A DNA stretch of 22,016 nt from a virus, in IMG/VR virus record IMGVR_UViG_3300008050_000371, positions 1-22,016 of that record; one strand, given 5' to 3'. The notes under the pieces are model-generated. The model did not search any database, was not told the origin of the DNA, and saw only the letters and a program-made list of their open reading frames with translations. This document shows positions 1 to 7,981 of this stretch, piece after piece. Each line of letters begins with the position of its first letter. The first letter of the stretch is position 1. Position numbers and translations under genes: made by a program.

Positions 1-2
1 CA

Positions 3-1289
3 GCCGGATCTATGCTTAAAACACTTCTTTTGGGCGGCGAAGCCGCGGCAACAGATACTTTAACTTTCGCAGGAGTCAGACAAAATATTATGTCCAAGGC
101 TTCAACTGCAGCGACTTGGCTAGCGATCGCCGCTCGTGGGGCGTATCAGGTTGTTACAGGCATCTTAACTTTTGCCACTTATGCTTTGACTGGCGCTATA
201 TGGGGGCAGGCAATTGCTTCTAAGGCTAGTGCAGCTGCTTCATGGATAGCATCAACTGGTCTCTGGGCCATGGCCTCCGGAGCATGGGCTGCAGCCGGCC
301 CAATTATAATGTTGGTCGGGGCTCTGCTGCTTCTCGGCGTCGCCATGTTCGTCGCGCTGCATTCGCCACCGTTGTGGATTGGGCTGGGCTTGTTAGCTAT
401 TCTGTTCTGGGCTCTTGTACCAGGTCTAACAGCTCTTGCACCCGTCCTTGCAGCTGCAGGTACAGGAATGATTTTCTTTGGTTTTGGGGCTGCCATCGCC
501 GGAGTAGGAATGTTAACCGCAGGCGTTGGCGCCCTCTTTTTCGGTGGGGCAATGATTATGGTTGCAGTCGCCCTGGTAATTGCTTCTGTTGCTTTGTGGA
601 TTGCAGTTGGGGCAATATTGGCTTTGGCATTAGGGGTAACTTTAATTGGCTTGTTTGCCTGGATAGCGGCTCCTGGTTTAATATTCTTAGCTGCAGCAAT
701 TGTAATATTATCAATAGTTCTTGTTAGTTTTGCTACTATTTCTTGGCTGGTGTTACCTCCATTATTCTTGCTAGCAATTGCTGTCTCTATGATAGGTATT
801 TCGATGGCATTAATGTTCAACGCCATGTCAAATGGCGTCGGTGACATTGGCACCATGGCTTCTGGCTTAAGAGAAATTGCAGCTGCGATGTCTGAGATGT
901 CATTGGGCTCGGTTTTCAAATTCCTTTTGCTGACTGAAGGATTTGAAAATATGATAGGCGTTGGCGATGCCACACCCGCCCTCAAAGCAACTGCTGATGT
1001 AATTAAATCAACGATCGAGGTTGACACCACCAAGGTCGAAGCAGTGGAAGATTTGGTTGATTCTCTGAGTACTCTAGCTATAGCAGCTGCAATTTCACCA
1101 GGCCTCGTCATCGCAGGCGCCCTTATGGGCGGATTATCTGAAGCGTTCGGCGGAGGGCCCGGCGCCGCCGGAGGCGAAACTGGGCAAGACATCTATTTAG
1201 TAATGGATCCCGCCGGCACTAAAGTTATAGCGAAAGCCGTCGACGTCCAACTTAACAAAATGCACAGTGTTATAGCGAGGAGGTCATAA
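3..1289 (+). CDS. Tape-measure-like tail protein, C-terminal part (5' end outside window)
   Basis: The reading frame is open from the first bases. The first ATG, at 12, has no SD site, so the true start lies upstream and this is a C-terminal fragment of about 429 residues. It is very rich in Ala, Gly, Ile, Leu and Val. It holds a long run of hydrophobic segments over roughly residues 85-280, then a more polar, charged region, and ends in a short basic tail (IARRS). Tape-measure proteins of long-tailed phages commonly carry such hydrophobic stretches, which are thought to act at the host membrane during DNA ejection. The baseplate-type genes directly downstream fit this role. No catalytic motif is visible. 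A multi-pass membrane protein is the alternative. The tape-measure assignment rests on composition and context, not on a signature. Confidence 0.55.
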   Translation, partial: AGSMLKTLLLGGEAAATDTLTFAGVRQNIMSKASTAATWLAIAARGAYQVVTGILTFATYALTGAIWGQAIASKASAAASWIASTGLWAMASGAWAAAGPIIMLVGALLLLGVAMFVALHSPPLWIGLGLLAILFWALVPGLTALAPVLAAAGTGMIFFGFGAAIAGVGMLTAGVGALFFGGAMIMVAVALVIASVALWIAVGAILALALGVTLIGLFAWIAAPGLIFLAAAIVILSIVLVSFATISWLVLPPLFLLAIAVSMIGISMALMFNAMSNGVGDIGTMASGLREIAAAMSEMSLGSVFKFLLLTEGFENMIGVGDATPALKATADVIKSTIEVDTTKVEAVEDLVDSLSTLAIAAAISPGLVIAGALMGGLSEAFGGGPGAAGGETGQDIYLVMDPAGTKVIAKAVDVQLNKMHSVIARRS

Positions 1290-1291
1290 TT

Positions 1292-2002
1292 ATGGCTGAT
1301 GGTCATGATGGCAGCAATCATTTACGAAATACAGGACAGGTCATCACAATCGAGGATGCCCGCGGCCTTGAAGACTTAATCGAATTTAAAGCATTCATTA
1401 CGGCTTTTGAAGACAAATTTGATTCGAACTGGAATGAAACAGAAGTCTATGCCAGAATGGATCCAATTTATACTTTTCAAAATACTAAAAGAACAATTTC
1501 CATTAGTTTTACTGCACCATCTTTTGACACAAAAGAGGCCGAAGAAAATATGAAAAAGTCAATGACCATGTCCAGGCTTATGTATCCCTCATATGATATC
1601 AATGAAGGCGTGTCAACATTGTCTGCGGCACCAATATTTAAAGTACAGTTTGCGAATTTAATTATGGATCCAAACACAGGAGGCCCGATGTTCGGCGTTA
1701 TAAAAGCTTATAGCTTTAAACCAAAATTAGAAGATGGGTGGCACACGCAAGGAAACACGATTGTGCCAAAGGCCTTAGAAATAAGCTTTGATTTTAATGT
1801 ATTACATTCACATCCGCTGGGATACAACAGCACTGAGCAGAAATTTCGTACTGGCGAACCAAAGGATTATCCATATGGCTCTTTTGGCTTAGAATCCCAG
1901 TCGATTAGCCCCCCCTCTTCAAGGCCATTGAGCGTAACTTCAGATCGAACAACTGGCCCAGGCGCCATCAGAGATGCACAAAATACCAATGTGCTTACAT
2001 AA
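1292..2002 (+). CDS. Probable phage tail/baseplate structural protein
   Basis: This gene encodes 236 residues with no signal peptide, membrane segment or recognisable catalytic motif. A strong SD (GAGGAGGT, 1277-1284) sits inside the end of the preceding gene, 7 bases from the ATG, so the two are translationally linked. The protein has alternating beta-type segments (for example ISISFTAPSF near residue 69 and ISFDFNVLHSHPLGYN near 163). It ends in a Ser/Pro-rich tail that is probably flexible. Its size and its place between a tape-measure-like gene and a LysM/gp53-like gene suggest a tail or baseplate component. I do not recognise a named family. Confidence 0.5.
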   Translation: MADGHDGSNHLRNTGQVITIEDARGLEDLIEFKAFITAFEDKFDSNWNETEVYARMDPIYTFQNTKRTISISFTAPSFDTKEAEENMKKSMTMSRLMYPSYDINEGVSTLSAAPIFKVQFANLIMDPNTGGPMFGVIKAYSFKPKLEDGWHTQGNTIVPKALEISFDFNVLHSHPLGYNSTEQKFRTGEPKDYPYGSFGLESQSISPPSSRPLSVTSDRTTGPGAIRDAQNTNVLT

Positions 2003-2041
2003 AATATAATTACATTTCGGGACGAAAGGAAAATATAAAAC

Positions 2042-2383
2042 ATGTCAATATCTAGATTTCAACTAAGAAGACGTACACTAAACGCCAACAAGATGTATAA
2101 AGATATATTCCATGAGCGTGGTGTAAAATATATTAAACACTACCGAACTGGAAAATTAGAGTATCCTAGCCAAAAGCAACTACAAAAATTAGAAACAGTG
2201 CAACATCTTTGGAAGCTTGGTGATAGATATGAAAAGCTGGCATATAAATATTATGGCGACAGCCGATTGTGGTGGGTTATAGCATGGATTAATCTTAGAC
2301 CGGCCGAGTTTTCAAATTCAGCTGGAGACGTTTTATACATACCCACTTCTTTAGAAAATACTCTAAGTATGTTGAACATTTAG
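2042..2383 (+). CDS. LysM-containing baseplate wedge protein, gp53-like
   Basis: The product has 113 residues. The N-terminal half is basic (RRRTLNANKMYKDIF). The C-terminal half, about residues 59-105, has the LysM layout: a GDRYEKLA opening, YYGDSRLWWVIAWIN, then GDVLYIPTS. T4 gp53, a baseplate wedge subunit, includes such a LysM-like fold, and many myoviruses encode short LysM wedge proteins beside the hub and tape-measure genes. The protein is shorter than T4 gp53 (about 196 residues), so it may be a reduced version. It probably acts in the virion baseplate rather than as a free peptidoglycan-binding enzyme. The SD is AAAGGA at 2025-2030, a rather long 11 bases from the ATG. Confidence 0.65.
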   Translation: MSISRFQLRRRTLNANKMYKDIFHERGVKYIKHYRTGKLEYPSQKQLQKLETVQHLWKLGDRYEKLAYKYYGDSRLWWVIAWINLRPAEFSNSAGDVLYIPTSLENTLSMLNI

Positions 2384-2392
2384 GAGTGGAAA

Positions 2393-4960
2393 ATGTCTCA
2401 CGAGCCAGGCCACAAAGAAGAAACGACAGAAGATCCAGATCCGATTGAAAATGAAGATGATTCTGCATCCGAAGCAAGATTTCAAGAACAATGTTTTTTA
2501 ATGCGCGCCCTAGTTTCTCACGGGCTAGGAAGGCGCCTTAAAAACCCTACACAAAAATATAAAAATTTCATTAAAGTTTCTTCAAGCGATCCAGCTCTAG
2601 TTATGAGCCAGCTGACAACGACCAAGGGCGCCGATGAACTTCTAGATATTACCGATAAAGAATTGGCATTTTTACAGCCAATGATAAGAATATTTAAAGT
2701 CTCTGAAGAGGAGGGCCAAACGACTGAGGTTGAATATAGATTTGATGAAGGTTCTTTTCATCAGGCCGGCCCAGGCCAGTCGATATCTATTTTCGACGAT
2801 AGAGATACTCGCGGCGCTGAGGTCGGCTTACAGAGTGTGAGCTTCGAATGGATGGGCACGCAGCCTGCTGAAGTTACAAACAATATTCGCTGTTCGATGA
2901 CTTTATTTTTTCAGAATTTATCTGCTTTAACAACAAAACGAGCGGCCCCTGACGGTACTGAATATAGCTACGCTGATTTAATTTTACGCCCTCCAGGCTA
3001 TAAAGGGGTTACACAGTATAAGCCAGAACACTATAGAATAAAATTGATTGTCGGCTGGGCAAGGCCACCCATTGGTGCAGACATCCGCCCAGAAGTAAGA
3101 GACGCGCTTATAAGAACAAGGACTGTGTTAAATCTTACTTTGAAAAATCATACTTTTAGTTTTAACATGGATGGCACCGTAACCATGGAAATTGAATATC
3201 ATGCTTGGGCTGAGGGCGCCATGTCACACCCAGCAACTGATATATTTTATCCAGAGGCCAAAGACGCACAAAAGATCAAGCAATTGGATGCCGCTGAAGA
3301 TTATTCTAAAAAGCAGAAGAGGGCGCTGCAAGGCAAGACCTCCGGCACCGGCGGGAGCCCTCCCGATCCACCTCCTGACGATCCACCAGAACCTTCAGAC
3401 GCGGAAGAACAAATTGATGACAATATAACCTCCCTTCGTGAAAGACGAAATCAGATTAAACGCGCCAATAGGGCCAAGGCGTATCGCCGTTTGGTAAACA
3501 TGCTTTTAGAAAGCTCGGATTCTAATATATATTATATTGATGCATCGGCCGCCCAGCTTGGAAAGCTTGGTGGAGATCCAGACGATCAAGCGAAAAGGAG
3601 CGCTTCATCTAAAGTTAACAAAAGTAAGTGCAAGGACTTGGTTGCCGATACTTCTATTAACGGACAGCCCAGCATGGGTAAGATGCCTTCTGGCACAACT
3701 GCTGCCAATAAATCTCTTGACGACACCATCGACCACGTCGCCAATACAGGCGAAGGAAATTGGTTTGGCCCGTGGACGGCTAGTGACAACAATGACATTG
3801 CCGACGCCGCCAACGAGTCGTTGCGAACTTTAAAGCCAGAAATGTCTCCAAAAGGTGGCGGTACTTTGCGTGTGAACTATTTTTATTTTGGCGACTTGCT
3901 TAATGTGTGTTTAAAAATACTCAGAGGTGGCTCCAGCACCAAAGGAGATTCTTTTCCAGGTAGTGCTGAATATAAAGCATCCCCGGCTAGTAAAGTTTCA
4001 ATAATGTGCGGCCCAGTGTATATAACTAATCCATGTACCGGCGAGGCAACGCCTATTAACATTGCAGATATACCGATATCATTAAATCTTTTTACAGCTT
4101 GGTTTACTAACACGGTTATACGAAAACAGGTAGATACATATTTATTAAGAACTTTTGTTAATGATGTGATAGGAACGCTTCTTCCTGCGGCTCTAGGAGA
4201 GGGTTGTGTAGAGGGCGGTGGACAGAGCGTCGTGAAAATTATGGCCAATGTGCTAACAGTACGCGGCGACGGATCCCCCACCGCTCCCTTCAAGCCAGGT
4301 GATGTTGTAGATGTCAATGCCATAACAGAGAAAATGCAGGGTGTTGATTGGACAGGACCCATTGGTGCTAAAAAGACCTATGATTATTTATTCTTATATG
4401 CTACTGGCTTTTCACCTAATTGGCTCGGCGGGGATAAAGAAAAAGATAGAGCAAATGGTATATATCATTTTTCCATCGGCGCAGACCGCGGCCTAATTAA
4501 AAAATTCGAATTTACTAAGAACGATGCGCCTTATCTGGGGGAAGCTAAAGTCACAGGCGAGAATAATATTGCAAATGATCTTGGTGGAGGAGGTATATAC
4601 CACTGTAAGGCTGATTTAATTGGCAATAGTTTGTTTGTTCCCGGGCAATATATATTTGTTAATCCTGCGGCGATGGGGATCGGCCATCCTGCTGCTGATG
4701 GCACCGGCGGTATGGAACACTCTATAGCTAATCGAATTCGCCTGGGTGGATACTATTTTATACACAAAGTAGAGAGTACTCTCGAAAGAGGCAATTTTAC
4801 AACTGCAATTGAAGCAAAGTGGGAGTCCGGCGGCGGAAAATCTGCGAAGCCCCCACCCACTCCGGCCCAAAGCTTGTCCTCAGCGTTAACTGAGGAAGCC
4901 AAGGCTGGCTTTGCAGATGCGACCGTCGATGAAGACGACTATACAAACCCAGGAGGATAA
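2393..4960 (+). CDS. Large baseplate hub-like virion protein
   Basis: This 855-residue protein is the largest complete gene in the window. The SD GGAG (2383-2386) overlaps the stop of the previous gene. The acidic N-terminus is followed by a beta-rich domain to about residue 285. A Pro/Asp-rich linker at about 320-340 (SPPDPPPDDPPEPSD) comes next. The C-terminal part includes PFKPGDVVDV, SLFVPGQYIFVNPAAMG, RLGGYYFIHKVES and FTTAIEAKWES. The pattern 'PGQY-x-valine/isoleucine-NP ... LGGYY-x-hydrophobic-xKV ... F-x-T-x-(I/V)-x-A' is what I associate with C-terminal domains of baseplate hub proteins (gp27/gpD-like). No lysozyme motif is visible. It is most likely the hub or another central baseplate protein. 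The hub assignment is by pattern and context. Confidence 0.45.
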   Translation: MSHEPGHKEETTEDPDPIENEDDSASEARFQEQCFLMRALVSHGLGRRLKNPTQKYKNFIKVSSSDPALVMSQLTTTKGADELLDITDKELAFLQPMIRIFKVSEEEGQTTEVEYRFDEGSFHQAGPGQSISIFDDRDTRGAEVGLQSVSFEWMGTQPAEVTNNIRCSMTLFFQNLSALTTKRAAPDGTEYSYADLILRPPGYKGVTQYKPEHYRIKLIVGWARPPIGADIRPEVRDALIRTRTVLNLTLKNHTFSFNMDGTVTMEIEYHAWAEGAMSHPATDIFYPEAKDAQKIKQLDAAEDYSKKQKRALQGKTSGTGGSPPDPPPDDPPEPSDAEEQIDDNITSLRERRNQIKRANRAKAYRRLVNMLLESSDSNIYYIDASAAQLGKLGGDPDDQAKRSASSKVNKSKCKDLVADTSINGQPSMGKMPSGTTAANKSLDDTIDHVANTGEGNWFGPWTASDNNDIADAANESLRTLKPEMSPKGGGTLRVNYFYFGDLLNVCLKILRGGSSTKGDSFPGSAEYKASPASKVSIMCGPVYITNPCTGEATPINIADIPISLNLFTAWFTNTVIRKQVDTYLLRTFVNDVIGTLLPAALGEGCVEGGGQSVVKIMANVLTVRGDGSPTAPFKPGDVVDVNAITEKMQGVDWTGPIGAKKTYDYLFLYATGFSPNWLGGDKEKDRANGIYHFSIGADRGLIKKFEFTKNDAPYLGEAKVTGENNIANDLGGGGIYHCKADLIGNSLFVPGQYIFVNPAAMGIGHPAADGTGGMEHSIANRIRLGGYYFIHKVESTLERGNFTTAIEAKWESGGGKSAKPPPTPAQSLSSALTEEAKAGFADATVDEDDYTNPGG

Positions 4961-4964
4961 GCAC

Positions 4965-6320
4965 ATGTCTTATAAGAAAAAAATTGCTGAGACTAAAGAG
5001 CCTCAAGACTACAAGGGCAATCGATTTTCAGAATATCTTGCTAAGAACCGCACTGATTCTAACGAGAAGCTTTTTGAAAGTCGAAAGTATTATCGTGATG
5101 CTGCATTTGAAAAAGAATTTTTAAAAAACAAAAATCCAATTAATTTCTGGACAGGGAAAATGGGAGCTTATTACGGAAAAGTTAATTTTGACGAAGAGCC
5201 AGTTTATATTAATGAACATTATCTTAAACAATATAAATCTGATCAAACGTTTTTTGGTCTCGCCCCGGTTGTTGAAGCCTTTACTGATATGACTGAGCAC
5301 ATAAAACAAAACCAGCTGAATTTAGGTGGACTTTCTGGAGGCGCCAAAAGTATTTTCAGGCGCGCCAAGCCCAAGGGAGGCTGGGAATCTTTAAATGGTA
5401 ATTATTCTAAATATTTACAAGATTTAGGTATGGCTTTCGTCAGGAAATATCTGACTCCGGCTAAAGAAAAAAGAATTCGAGATTTTAAAACTTTTTTAAC
5501 TGTTTTTACTGAATTCGTAACCAGTGGATTTTTGGGAGAGATGCCGTTAACGTTAACCGGTTACATGCGTTCAAGATTTTGTAACCCTAGAGTAAGTGGA
5601 TTGGTTGTAGAGGTGTTTGATGCAGAATATGACAATGACGTTATTAAAAAGGGGTTTTTAGAAGATCCTGGTTTAGATTTTTGGGTGGAGACTGCGGAAA
5701 AGTTTGGATTTTTTGTCGATAAAAATGCGCCATGGCGACTGACAGCTAATATAACATATAGTACTGCGATGGGTCGGTATATGTCTAAGCATGGGGTACC
5801 ATATGGCGCACATAATAGAAAAAAAATATTTAATAGATTTTATAGAAGAGCTTACGATATAGAGATACCTGTTATGCAGCATTATTTGGCGGAGATATAT
5901 AATAACTACGTTAATAGCCGACCGACGATTGCTGTTGCTAGCTTAAAACAATATTGTGTCGCCGGCAATCCCTTACTAAAAAATAATTACAATAGAGTTA
6001 CTAGCGTTGAGACAGTTAGAAGAGAGTCTATGGACTGCTTTGTTAACAGAAGATTGAATCCTGCTAGTACCTATTCCCAAGAATATGGTGAACTTTTTTG
6101 GATTCGTTACTATTATAACTTGAGAATGCTTGAAGAAAAAAAGGCAATCGATACCGCTATTTTAAACGCAGATTTTCGCAAGCGTCTTCATCCTTATTAT
6201 CGAGTGCATGGCCTTGTGCCCACGATCAGAGCGATAAATCAAGAGCTGAATCGTACGCCAACTCATGCCCCACGCGTGACTCGCGAATTAAAACAAGCAT
6301 ATTATAAACGACGGAAGTAA
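4965..6320 (+). CDS. Conserved phage protein of unknown function, 451 aa
   Basis: The frame is open from 4911, but the start at 4965 is chosen because AGGAGG (4951-4956) stands 8 bases before it; the upstream ATG lies inside the preceding gene. The product is basic and rich in Tyr, Phe, Arg and Asn, with no signal peptide or membrane helix. A block near residues 205-275 includes YMRSRFCNPRVSGLVVEVFD, FLEDPGLDFW, KFGFFVDKNAPWRLTANI. I associate this NxPWRL-type block with uncharacterised proteins of marine myoviruses. The C-terminus is strongly basic (ELKQAYYKRRK). It lies at the junction between structural and replication genes, so it could be a virion protein or a DNA-associated factor. No function can be assigned. 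Confidence 0.6.
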   Translation: MSYKKKIAETKEPQDYKGNRFSEYLAKNRTDSNEKLFESRKYYRDAAFEKEFLKNKNPINFWTGKMGAYYGKVNFDEEPVYINEHYLKQYKSDQTFFGLAPVVEAFTDMTEHIKQNQLNLGGLSGGAKSIFRRAKPKGGWESLNGNYSKYLQDLGMAFVRKYLTPAKEKRIRDFKTFLTVFTEFVTSGFLGEMPLTLTGYMRSRFCNPRVSGLVVEVFDAEYDNDVIKKGFLEDPGLDFWVETAEKFGFFVDKNAPWRLTANITYSTAMGRYMSKHGVPYGAHNRKKIFNRFYRRAYDIEIPVMQHYLAEIYNNYVNSRPTIAVASLKQYCVAGNPLLKNNYNRVTSVETVRRESMDCFVNRRLNPASTYSQEYGELFWIRYYYNLRMLEEKKAIDTAILNADFRKRLHPYYRVHGLVPTIRAINQELNRTPTHAPRVTRELKQAYYKRRK

Positions 6321-6323
6321 TCA

Positions 6324-7511
6324 TTGATTTTTCAAACTTTAGATGACAAGCACATGTGCCCGGCAGTCTACGCTGATGGACAGATAATAAAAGAAAATTT
6401 TCCAAAACAATTAAGCCAGACGTGGTGTTATTCTTCTTTTTTGAGAGATATGCAGGTCGACTACGCTCAATTATATTGTGAAGGAAAATCTTTAGACGAA
6501 GTATGTCCTGAAAATTTAAGGCCTAGGTGGGACAAAGTCTCACTGAAGCTTAAGGCTTTTTTGCGTTCCTTTCAGGAATCTAAGATCGACCTACAGCAGC
6601 ACTGCTTCTTTGATCTGGTACCACAAAGTTTTCTTTTAGAATTCTGTGAAATAAAAAACGATATCACAAATCACGTTTTCCAAAATTTTTTGCGGCCCAA
6701 AAATTACAGATTTTTGCTTTCCCTGACAAAGCTGATTGACGATATAAAATATCGTGAATTGAATATTGATTATGAGCTGCTAGAGGCCAACATGGCAAAT
6801 TATCGAATTCGCCAACTAAAGAAAAAAGTTGAAAAGAACCGTTTTATCAAATATAATATTTTTGGTACCAAAACGGGAAGGCTTACAACCACCAAAGACA
6901 GCTTTCCTATATTGACGCTCGATAAGAAATACCGCTCGCTTTTAAAGCCCAACAATGATTGGTTCATCGAGCTAGATTTTAATGCAGCCGAGATTCGGAC
7001 TTTTCTATCTCTGGCCGGAAAACCTCAACCCGAAGATGATATACACGCCTGGCTTGGAAAAGCCGCTTTTAATGGCGAATGCGATAGAGAAATGATCAAG
7101 AAAAATGTTTTTGCTTGGTTATACAACCCTAGTGCTAAGAACGAATATTTAGACAAAATATTTGATAAAAATAAGGTAATTTTGGACCACTATGCCAATA
7201 ATATTGTTGTGAATCCTTATGAGCGCAAAATAAACTCTGATATGCACCATGCTTTGAATTATTTAATACAGAGCACGACTAGCGATATATTATTGAGGCG
7301 CATGATCGCCATATCAGAAAAACTTAAAGAAAGAAAGACATTCGTGGCCTTCAGCATTCACGATAGTGTTATTCTTGATTTTAGTGATGAGGACCGAGAA
7401 ATCCTTTTGTCTATTATTGAAGAATTCTCTAACACTGAGTTGGGAAGGTTTAAAGCCAATATAAGTGTAGGAAAAGATTTTGGAAATATGAGGAATTTGA
7501 TGGTAAAATAA
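6324..7511 (+). CDS. Compact family A DNA polymerase, polymerase domain only
   Basis: The start is TTG at 6324, supported by GGAAG (6313-6317) 6 bases upstream. The 395-residue product carries the family A polymerase motifs in order: TGRL at 184-187; motif A LDFNAAEIR with Asp218, steric-gate Glu223 and Arg225; motif B REMIKKNVFAWLY with Arg255, Lys259, Phe263 and Tyr267 at the E. coli R754/K758/F762/Y766 spacing; NYLIQSTTSD with Gln316; motif C IHDS with His346 and Asp347. Phe263 and Glu223 indicate dNTP rather than rNTP use. Motif C has Ser348 where the family has Glu. Only about 180 residues precede TGRL, so there is no room for the usual exonuclease domains. A separate 5'-3' exonuclease gene lies at 12433. 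Likely roles are primer processing, gap filling or bulk synthesis. Confidence 0.88.
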   Translation: MIFQTLDDKHMCPAVYADGQIIKENFPKQLSQTWCYSSFLRDMQVDYAQLYCEGKSLDEVCPENLRPRWDKVSLKLKAFLRSFQESKIDLQQHCFFDLVPQSFLLEFCEIKNDITNHVFQNFLRPKNYRFLLSLTKLIDDIKYRELNIDYELLEANMANYRIRQLKKKVEKNRFIKYNIFGTKTGRLTTTKDSFPILTLDKKYRSLLKPNNDWFIELDFNAAEIRTFLSLAGKPQPEDDIHAWLGKAAFNGECDREMIKKNVFAWLYNPSAKNEYLDKIFDKNKVILDHYANNIVVNPYERKINSDMHHALNYLIQSTTSDILLRRMIAISEKLKERKTFVAFSIHDSVILDFSDEDREILLSIIEEFSNTELGRFKANISVGKDFGNMRNLMVK

Positions 7512-7520
7512 CTATTTATT
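7511..7520 (+). repeat. ACTATTTATT motif, copy 1
   Basis: This is one of four same-strand copies of ACTATTTAT in the window (7511, 11561, 12062, 17208). It begins within the TAA stop of the polymerase gene, 27 bases before the next start. Its reverse complement, ATAAATAGT, resembles the T4 late promoter core TATAAATA, but on the strand opposite to the genes. Confidence 0.45.
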
Positions 7521-7537
7521 ATACGCGGGAGACAATT

Positions 7538-7846
7538 ATGAAGATCACGAAAGAAAAACTTAAAAAATTAATTCAAGAAGAAGTTGCTGCCTTCCAGGTT
7601 GAGGAATCCACCGCTGTCGGCACCGCAGCCGGCATAGGTTCTTCTGAAATGGCCAAGCGAAGCCGTGACCTGGGCAAGGCTCAAGGTGCCGATCCAAAAG
7701 AAGGAGATGTCGCCACCAACCTAGCGCAAAAGCTAATGGCCGCCGCTAAGGTTACAAATATTCGCGCCGGCGCCATAGGCGCGCTCCTGGGGAAACTCTT
7801 CGCAGAATTAGAGAGGACCACCGGCGGCACTCCCCCAGAGGCATAA
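7538..7846 (+). CDS. Small Ala/Gly-rich protein with an N-terminal helical tag
   Basis: The product has 102 residues. The SD is GGGAGA, 5 bases from the ATG. It opens with a lysine-rich amphipathic stretch, MKITKEKLKKLIQEEV, followed by a Gly/Ala/Thr-rich linker and a helical Ala-rich half ending AIGALLGKLFAELERTTGG. The opening resembles those of the proteins starting at 12089 and 17270 and of the 36-residue peptide at 7850. It contains an I-x-E sequence like the T4 prohead protease site. I recognise no catalytic motif or family. A small virion or internal head protein is possible but unproven. Confidence 0.6.
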   Translation: MKITKEKLKKLIQEEVAAFQVEESTAVGTAAGIGSSEMAKRSRDLGKAQGADPKEGDVATNLAQKLMAAAKVTNIRAGAIGALLGKLFAELERTTGGTPPEA

Positions 7847-7849
7847 ATT

Positions 7850-7960
7850 ATGGGTGAAATGAAACTCATAATGGAGAATTGGCGGACATATACAGAAAAA
7901 GCTTTTGCTAATTATATGAGATCTAAGGGATATTTTGGTGATGTTGAACCTCCTAATTAA
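7850..7960 (+). CDS. 36-residue peptide with MKLIMENW opening
   Basis: This short frame begins 3 bases after the previous stop. AGAGG (7837-7841) stands 8 bases upstream. The product starts MGEMKLIMENWRTYTEKAF and ends FGDVEPPN. The MKLIMENW-type opening is one I associate with N-termini of small marine phage proteins, and it again contains an I-x-E sequence. The real start could be the ATG at 7859 (MKLIMEN). The peptide is too short for a fold-based call. Its support comes from the SD, the tight spacing and the tag-like N-terminus. Confidence 0.45.
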   Translation: MGEMKLIMENWRTYTEKAFANYMRSKGYFGDVEPPN

Positions 7961-7981
7961 TTTACAATATTAGAGTTTTAA

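Noticed and set aside
242-727. Second plus-strand frame inside the first gene
   Set aside because: Cys/Arg/Ser-rich out-of-frame translation with no SD; the hydrophobic frame covers it completely.
179-1192. Long minus-strand open frame across the tape-measure-like gene
   Set aside because: It is the shadow of an Ala/Gly-rich coding sequence whose composition keeps the opposite strand open. The product is low-complexity and has no SD or motif.
2003-2041. Promoter upstream of the LysM gene based on TATAAT at 2005-2010
   Set aside because: No -35-like hexamer lies 15-19 bases upstream, and the sequence is generally AT-rich.
3883-4362. Minus-strand frame inside the hub-like gene
   Set aside because: It is antisense to a continuous plus-strand gene, with no SD or recognisable domain.
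6324-7511. T7-type RNA polymerase instead of DNA polymerase, because of the HDS motif
   Set aside because: Steric-gate Glu223, Phe263 and the R-x3-K-x3-F spacing are those of family A DNA polymerases, and the length is far too short for a T7-like RNA polymerase (about 880 residues).
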